A stretch of DNA of 54,098 nucleotides from a bacterium (lineage in GTDB: Bacteria; Patescibacteriota; Saccharimonadia; Saccharimonadales; Saccharimonadaceae). The position numbers and the translations under genes were made by a program. Position 1 is the first letter of the stretch, and every line of letters begins with the position of its first letter. The stretch spans positions 1-54,098 of the forward strand of contig JAUIFG010000005.1 in assembly GCA_030429445.1 (NCBI GenBank), in the 5' to 3' direction. Positions 49,243 through 54,098 of this stretch are shown one piece after another. Under the pieces are notes generated by a model that saw only the letters and a list, made by a program, of their open reading frames with translations, was not told the origin of the DNA and did not search any database.

Positions 49243-49461
49243 ATGACGAAAAAACAACCAAAACGGCTCTATCGCTCCCGCAAAGATCGCAAGATTGCAG
49301 GCGTGTGTGGTGGCATAGCCGAATATTTCAATATCGACCCCGTTATTACTCGTGTTATCGCAGTATTATTACTATTGCCTGGTGGTTTACCTGGCTTTAT
49401 TCCATACATAGTACTATGGATAATCGTGCCCGAAAATCCAAAACAAAAGCGAACGGTATGA
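49243..49461 (+). CDS. PspC-domain membrane protein
   Basis: A 72-aa PspC family protein. The basic start KRLYRSRKDRKIAGVCGGIAEYF is the family signature, followed by PVITRVIAVLLLLPGG and a second hydrophobic helix ending WIIVPENP. PspC proteins sense or protect membranes under stress, but this short form lacks the toxin/sensor extensions. TGC-TATAAT (-10 at 49230-49235) lies 7 nt before the ATG, a leaderless arrangement. Confidence 0.92.
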   Translation: MTKKQPKRLYRSRKDRKIAGVCGGIAEYFNIDPVITRVIAVLLLLPGGLPGFIPYIVLWIIVPENPKQKRTV

Positions 49462-49526
49462 TGTAGTGAACCTTTCTGAATTCGTTACCTCTACCAATAA
49501 ACTAAAAATTATTGTATAATAAACCC

Positions 49527-49805
49527 ATGAAAACAGGCGAGAATACCAGAGTTTGTGATAATTGTCCAATTCCGGATGATGCTCCTGCGGCACTGGGCGA
49601 ATCGGCGGCGAACATTGCAAACGTCGAAGAGATGAATAGTATCTATCACTCAACATCCGAGCTCGTCAATATGGACGATAGAATAGCCATCGAACAGGGC
49701 TATTTAGAGGACATGGAGATATCACGACGCAAAATAGCACTCGTCAAAAAATGTGCCGACAAGATCCTATCTGGCACATGCGAGTTCCATAACCTTGATA
49801 GCTAG
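49527..49805 (+). CDS. Hypothetical acidic protein, 92 aa
   Basis: A soluble acidic protein with Cys residues near the start (RVCDNCPIPDD) and end (CADKILSGTCEFHN); the rest is predicted helix. The CxxC might bind metal. I do not recognise it. TATAAT (49515-49520) lies 6 nt before ATG 49527; an in-frame ATG 15 bases earlier overlaps the -10 and cannot be the start. Confidence 0.6.
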   Translation: MKTGENTRVCDNCPIPDDAPAALGESAANIANVEEMNSIYHSTSELVNMDDRIAIEQGYLEDMEISRRKIALVKKCADKILSGTCEFHNLDS

Positions 49806-49822
49806 TACGCTATACTAAGCAT

Positions 49823-50152
49823 ATGGCTTTACACAACATCACGACCAAACAGGAATTCGAAAACAAGGTACTAAAGAGCGATAAAATCGTGCTGGTGGAC
49901 TTTTGGGCACAATGGTGCCCGCCTTGCCATGCCATGGCACCGATATTGGCCTCCCTGGCAAAGGATCTCGACAGCACGACGGACATTGTAAAGGTGAACG
50001 TCGAAGAGTCTGCCGACAATAATGCACTCGCCACTGCGCATCAGGTGCAGAGCATCCCAAACATGATGGTATATAAAGGCGGTAAACAAGTCGATAACAT
50101 TATCGGAATGGTACCAGAGCCGGTGCTCCGCGAAATGCTAGTCGCCGCATAA
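49823..50152 (+). CDS. trxA: Thioredoxin
   Basis: General protein-disulfide reductase; 109 aa with FWAQWCPPCHAMAP (Cys32, Cys35) and the cis-proline in SIPNMM. WCPPC differs from the usual WCGPC, which tends to raise the redox potential. No signal peptide. TATACT (49811-49816) lies 6 nt before the ATG. No thioredoxin reductase is visible here. Confidence 0.93.
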   Translation: MALHNITTKQEFENKVLKSDKIVLVDFWAQWCPPCHAMAPILASLAKDLDSTTDIVKVNVEESADNNALATAHQVQSIPNMMVYKGGKQVDNIIGMVPEPVLREMLVAA

Positions 50153-50182
50153 CGCACAACTCAAAAACACCCGCAAAACTCT

Positions 50183-50905
50183 ATAGAACAAAAATAGAAC
50201 ACTCGTTTTATTAGTCTCAGGGATATTTACAGGGGTCGTACCCCTGTTTAGTTTTTGTTCTAAATAGACAAATTACCCCTGTTGACCCCTGTAAATTAAA
50301 AATACGCGTGATAAATAGTAGAAATAATAAGCAACATACATATATTGCCAAGCAAAGAAGAAAAGTGGGGCAATAAATAGGGCAACGCAAAAAATATAGG
50401 CGAGTCGGGCACAAATCCAGTGGATCAACGTGCGCATACATTCATATCAGAGATACTGACTTTGGGTCGCACAATATATCTTTTACGACATTAGGTGTAT
50501 AGACATAAGTTGATTGAGTATACATCTTCTCCAGATACAAATAGGGGGGTTAGCCCTATATTACGTCAAAACGTATAGTAAACATTTGCATGTACACACA
50601 TTACTACCACCCATACTTATACTTATACTTACTACATGATACGCATTGTTTGCCATATGATCGCTCTGTCTTGGCACTTACTACAACACCCTGCAGATGG
50701 GTCGCTATTTGACTTTTCTGAGAAAATGATTGTTGTATATGTTTTCCACAGCTGTATGCCAATTTATTTCCACTAGACCTGTCTCCTATTTTTCACGCGC
50801 CTCCCCTACTTTTCTGACATTATTTGACATTTTATTACTAATATATATTTATATAGTTTTTTGGAATACTATGAATTTATGAAAATAGAACAAAAATAGA
50901 ACACT
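50183..50905 (+). repeat. 21-bp identical direct repeat bounding the intergenic region
   Basis: The copies at 50183-50203 and 50885-50905 are identical. Each consists of TAGAACA, AAAA, TAGAACA plus short flanks. The 5' copy is also partly inverted at 50252-50262 (TTTTTGTTCTA). Confidence 0.85.
50225..50296 (+). terminator. trxA terminator with alternative hairpins
   Basis: Short form: ACAGGGGT (50229-50236) with ACCCCTGT (50240-50247), then TTAGTTTTT. Long form: the same 5' arm extended, ATTTACAGGGGTC (50225-50237), pairs perfectly with GACCCCTGTAAAT (50284-50296). A third ACCCCTGT lies at 50275-50282. The forms exclude one another. Confidence 0.7.
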
Positions 50906-50930
50906 ACAAAGGGGTGAGGAGGGCACTATA

Positions 50931-51890
50931 CTACAGCTTATAGTAGGCTCTTCCCGATACACGAACATCGATATACTCTGGCACGACCCTCTTCTTGTGT
51001 AGATAATCAACCGCTTTTTTCATATCCTCTATTTGCTCCCCTACTGGCCGATCCAGCGATAGCTTTATCGGATACGGATGCTTGCTAATGTGTAGCTGTA
51101 TCTGCCTAGTCATATTCGGGGGTATAGTTGCTTGCTTAACGGTAATGCCAAAGCTTGATGCGGTATCAACAGCCAAGCCAACAAAACGCAAAAACTTACT
51201 ACTAGCAACGACCGTTCCCGCCACTTGTGGCACGCCACTTTCATCAACAATCGCAACCTTTGGTTCATCAAAATAATTTACCCTAAATGGTATGCCGTTT
51301 TTATCAACGTAATAGCGGGTCGAGCCAATGAGCCAACTAGCAACTGGCTTGCGAAATACTATGTCAAATTTCGTCGATGCAAAATCTCCAATCCCAAACG
51401 AGGCAACAGATGCAACTTCTGGAACAAGTTGATTCATATATGCAGATAGCTGATCTTTGTCCAAGAACGGACGCAACCGCTCGTGTGGACGTACCGCTAA
51501 ATAATCAGAGATAGCGCCAGTGTATCTATCGACCTTTATGACTGAACTATCGACATTCGTGGACGAAACCTGAACGCGCGCAGAAAACTGGTATATAAAC
51601 CATGTCAACAAACTGGCGACAAGAACAAAAATAACAAAGAGCCCACCCAGACGTCGCCTATGTGCCAGTAGATGATGGCTGTGCGCCCTCGGAGATTTCA
51701 AACTCGCGCCAAATTCATTCGCACTGCTAATCAATGGTGATACACTACCAATGAGAGTGCGATTACGCTGAAACAACTTCTTGCCTCTACGCTCTTGTTC
51801 AGAACGTTCTTTGGTCGTATCAATATCTTTTTGCCTACGACGTGGAATCGCATCATCACTACGTTTTTTGCGCACCCAGCCCATAATCAT
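50931..51890 (-). CDS. ftsQ: FtsQ/DivIB-like division protein
   Basis: A 319-aa protein with a basic cytosolic N-terminus (1-78), one membrane helix (about 82-102) and a strand-rich extracytoplasmic part that fits POTRA plus FtsQ/DivIB domains (VASVASFGIGDFASTKFDI, VASWLIGSTRYYVDKNGI). FtsQ links divisome proteins to septal peptidoglycan synthesis. Sequence conservation is low, so the call relies on architecture and on its place after murG. ATG 51890 overlaps the murG stop (ATGA). Confidence 0.78.
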   Translation of the reverse strand: MIMGWVRKKRSDDAIPRRRQKDIDTTKERSEQERRGKKLFQRNRTLIGSVSPLISSANEFGASLKSPRAHSHHLLAHRRRLGGLFVIFVLVASLLTWFIYQFSARVQVSSTNVDSSVIKVDRYTGAISDYLAVRPHERLRPFLDKDQLSAYMNQLVPEVASVASFGIGDFASTKFDIVFRKPVASWLIGSTRYYVDKNGIPFRVNYFDEPKVAIVDESGVPQVAGTVVASSKFLRFVGLAVDTASSFGITVKQATIPPNMTRQIQLHISKHPYPIKLSLDRPVGEQIEDMKKAVDYLHKKRVVPEYIDVRVSGRAYYKL

Positions 51891-53050
51891 CCTCGCTTTT
51901 TTGCATTGAGAATTATCGATGCCATATCATGAGCAGCCTGTGGTTTTGCGTGTTTGTGCAGATTTTGACCAAGCCGATGCTGGAGTGATTTGCTAGCAAG
52001 TATCTTTTTGATAGTGTCTACGAGAGACGTATCATCTTGTTCCAAAAACTTGTCTTCATCCAATAGCATGACTGCATCTGAATCGACATATATCTGAGCA
52101 TGCTTTACCTGCCATACTAGTCGTTTACTCGGTACGACAATTGTTGGCCTAGCAACAGCGGCAAGCTCTAGTAGTGAAGTAGCGCCGGCTCTCGACACGA
52201 CTACATCAGCAGCTCCTAATATCTCAAACAGTCCCTCGTGTACAAAATCCTTCAAAACAAATCGTGGATCATCTTGTGGAGTAATACTTCGTAGCTTATC
52301 ATACTGTGCAGAACCACTCAGCAATAATATGTTTGCTTGCTTTAACAACGCATCCATATGAAACGCTACTGCGTTATTAATTGAGCGCGCACCTTGACCT
52401 CCACCTGTAATGACTACAAGCGATCGCTTAGGATCAAAGCCTAGCTCACTTTTGATCTCACTACGTCGTTTTTCGGATAGTATTTTATATGATGGATCTA
52501 TAGGTATTCCAACATATTCAGCTTTTTGCTTTGGATAGTCGTAATTTTCGAGTGGCATACCTGTAGCAATCCGCCTTGCAAAAGGTACAAGTAACCGATT
52601 TGTTAATCCTGGATGCGCATCACTGTCGTGAATAACAACCGGAATACGCAGTAACCACGCGGCGATTCCAACCGGTAAACAAACATATCCGCCTTTAGCG
52701 AATACGACATCGGGTCGCCAGAAAAGCATTCGAGCAAAGCTCTGCCCCACTCCAAATACAACCAAGAAAGCGTCCCGGATATTCGGAAATATAATAGAAG
52801 GAATTGTTAGATGTTGTAATTTTGACAAGTTATGATAGCGCCGGAACTTCCCCGCAACAATTGTTTGCACTTGGACAGACTTGTCATATTCAGAAAAAAT
52901 TGCACGAGTCTCATCGGCAAAATGTCGATCACACCAAAAGCGTACTCGTGCCCTCGGATATTCCTTGTGGATTTCACGCAGTATCGCGACGACCGGTGTT
53001 ACGTGCCCGCCGGACCCCCCGCCCACGCTGAGAAGCTTTATATTCATCAC
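51887..53050 (-). CDS. murG: UDP-GlcNAc lipid II synthase MurG
   Basis: Transfers GlcNAc to lipid I to make lipid II at the inner face of the membrane; 386-387 aa. GT-B fold with SVGGGSGGHVTP near the N-terminus, FAKGGYVCLPVGIAAWLL, ITGGGQGARSINNAV and SRAGATSLLELAAVARPTI. The start is ATG 53047, or GTG 53050, just after AAAAGG. The start lies inside the 3' end of ftsW, giving a 77-bp overlap and probable translational coupling. Confidence 0.95.
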   Translation of the reverse strand: MMNIKLLSVGGGSGGHVTPVVAILREIHKEYPRARVRFWCDRHFADETRAIFSEYDKSVQVQTIVAGKFRRYHNLSKLQHLTIPSIIFPNIRDAFLVVFGVGQSFARMLFWRPDVVFAKGGYVCLPVGIAAWLLRIPVVIHDSDAHPGLTNRLLVPFARRIATGMPLENYDYPKQKAEYVGIPIDPSYKILSEKRRSEIKSELGFDPKRSLVVITGGGQGARSINNAVAFHMDALLKQANILLLSGSAQYDKLRSITPQDDPRFVLKDFVHEGLFEILGAADVVVSRAGATSLLELAAVARPTIVVPSKRLVWQVKHAQIYVDSDAVMLLDEDKFLEQDDTSLVDTIKKILASKSLQHRLGQNLHKHAKPQAAHDMASIILNAKKRG

Positions 53051-54098
53051 CTTTTAGTTTACTACCAAAAACAGTATAGCGCGATAGCTGAAAGGCCAAA
53101 CCTAGTGCAGCTGCAATAAAGACCATGCTCGTACCCCCAAAACTCAGGAGTGGCAATGTAATACCCGTCAGGGGTAACAGGCCAATCATAGCGCTAACAT
53201 TTAATATTACATGGGCAGCTAACCAACCAAAAACTCCAATCACAACTAAGCGCGATCGAACGTCAGGCATGTGATCGGCCACTTTGAGCAGACGCATCAA
53301 TAATGCAGCAAACAACGACAAGATCGCAACTAACCCGACAAACCCAAACGTTTCACCCATAATCGCAAATACCGAGTCATTAATTGCCTCGGGCAAATAT
53401 CCCGTTGCCTGGACGCTATTGCCAATTCCGACGCCTGCCAAACCACCCGTTCCTATTGCAATCTTTGCATGCGTAATGTGATACGCACCAGCATCATCAA
53501 TCGAAGTCGCATCACCTGACAAAAAAGTCATAACACGATCAATCCGATGTGGTGCGATGAGGATAGATACAATTCCCACCAAGACCAATACACCAGCTAC
53601 TAACAGGCCCCAACGGTATTTCAACCCCGCCATGTATAACATCACTGCAAGCAATGCTATGAGCGATACACCAGTCCCCATATCCTTTTGAATTAATACT
53701 ATGAACAAGAGTGCGATACCCGTAACAACTCCGAGCGGCACAAGAGTTTGAGCTCTGTCGTTTACAAGCCCTTGCTTGGCACGTGCCCCCAAGAAACCAG
53801 CAACAAATAACAGCAGTCCAAACTTCAAAAATTCCGCAGGTTGCAAACTACCCAAAGGGCCGAGATTGAACCAGCGACAAGCACCCAGACTACACTGAGT
53901 AATGGCATCTACGCCCAATATGTTGCCGAAAAGCAAGAGCGCAAGGCAAGCAATAAATCCAGCCCCTAATATCTTGCCGGCATTATCGAGTAGAAACCGG
54001 TAAGGCACAAGTGACGCAACGATAAATGCTATCAGTGCCAAAAACAAACTCGTAGTTTGTTTGATAAAAAAATAAGTTGATCCGTAAAAATCAGTGCC
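52974..54098 (-). CDS. ftsW: Peptidoglycan polymerase FtsW/RodA/SpoVE family (5' end outside window)
   Basis: SEDS-family polymerase of septal peptidoglycan. At least 374 residues are visible. The frame continues to base 54098 with YGSTYFFIKQ, typical of FtsW before its second helix, so the TTG at 54047 is not the start. Motifs include RWFNLGPLGSLQPAEFLKFG, LVLIQKDMGTG, the catalytic-region segment EAINDSVFAIMGETFG, and LTGITLPLLSFGGTSM. Neighbours murG and ftsQ support a division role. Confidence 0.93.
   Translation of the reverse strand, partial: GTDFYGSTYFFIKQTTSLFLALIAFIVASLVPYRFLLDNAGKILGAGFIACLALLLFGNILGVDAITQCSLGACRWFNLGPLGSLQPAEFLKFGLLLFVAGFLGARAKQGLVNDRAQTLVPLGVVTGIALLFIVLIQKDMGTGVSLIALLAVMLYMAGLKYRWGLLVAGVLVLVGIVSILIAPHRIDRVMTFLSGDATSIDDAGAYHITHAKIAIGTGGLAGVGIGNSVQATGYLPEAINDSVFAIMGETFGFVGLVAILSLFAALLMRLLKVADHMPDVRSRLVVIGVFGWLAAHVILNVSAMIGLLPLTGITLPLLSFGGTSMVFIAAALGLAFQLSRYTVFGSKLKGDEYKASQRGRGVRRARNTGRRDTA

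Larger units (their letters stand above)
50153..50930. other. 780-bp intergenic region with repeats
   Basis: No convincing gene lies between convergent trxA and ftsQ. It holds a terminator and competing hairpins (50225-50296), an identical 21-bp direct repeat near each end (50183-50203 and 50885-50905), three tandem ATACTT hexamers (50613-50630), and one TTTTCCACA DnaA-box-like site (50742-50750). It is AT-rich. A 74-codon minus frame at 50217-50441 lacks a ribosome site and was not called. Confidence 0.7.

Noticed and set aside
50217-50441. Hydrophobic 74-codon minus-strand frame
   Set aside because: No Shine-Dalgarno site or close -10, and it runs through the trxA terminator repeats.
50700-50800. 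Replication origin
   Set aside because: Only one DnaA-box-like TTTTCCACA was seen, there is no cluster, and dnaA/dnaN are not nearby.
50836-50862. dif-like recombination site
   Set aside because: The AT-rich ATATAT centre is suggestive, but XerC and XerD arms are not recognisable.
1-54098. CRISPR arrays, insertion sequences and prophage genes
   Set aside because: No regularly spaced repeats, transposase, integrase or phage structural genes were recognised anywhere in the window.

Overview
The window looks like a chromosome segment of a small-genome Patescibacteria/CPR bacterium, most likely Candidatus Saccharibacteria (TM7). This is inferred from gene content, not from a marker search. Genes are short and tightly packed and use the standard code with TGA as stop. 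Recognisable genes are mostly for information processing, cell envelope and division, and nucleotide salvage. Many others are small, CPR-style proteins of unknown function. I see no insertion sequence, prophage or CRISPR array. CDSs run off both ends: atpE at base 1 and ftsW at base 54098.

Layout. 1-1351 (minus): F-type ATP synthase genes (AtpI-like, atpB, atpE). 1434-5293: orphan genes, an HExxH protein, a glutaredoxin and a lone purF. 5376-8777: an alpha/beta hydrolase and two GT4 glycosyltransferases. 8827-14444: a second hydrolase, CMP- and GMP-kinase-like proteins, smpB, xth and an NnrD-like protein. 14456-22976: tRNA-Leu, a sortase, PEGA, DUF4367 and DUF3048 envelope proteins, gltX with an in-frame insertion, and a kinase/receiver pair. 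23006-28038: small orphans, tRNA-Glu and a second kinase/receiver pair. 28064-33891: RsuA-type pseudouridine synthase, two tandem DUF4185 proteins, der and pth. 33888-36270: a metal locus (ZIP transporter, Fur/Zur regulator, DUF475/TerC-like protein). 36405-39976: small membrane proteins, a candidate structured RNA, dprA and a trypsin-like lipoprotein. 40130-50152: topA, a thymidylate-kinase-like protein, a sigma-region-4/HARE-HTH protein, a VirD4/TraG-like ATPase, PspC and thioredoxin. 50931-54098 (minus): the division/peptidoglycan run ftsW-murG-ftsQ.

Two expression architectures stand out. About 27 genes have a -10 hexamer (TATAAT/TATACT type, often extended TGn) only 6-10 nt before the start codon and no room for a Shine-Dalgarno site, so they are predicted to be leaderless. 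A second set, mainly short orphan genes, has consensus TTGAC(A/T)-16/17-TATAAT promoters, real 5'UTRs that often contain hairpins, strong Shine-Dalgarno sites and often their own terminator.

The most unusual items are: the candidate structured RNA upstream of dprA (37135-37386, minus); the orphan-gene cassettes; nested in-frame starts in a receiver gene; a possible ATA start codon; the gltX insertion; the two tRNAs whose encoded 3' ends are caught in long inverted repeats; and a 780-bp repeat-bearing intergenic region at 50153-50930.
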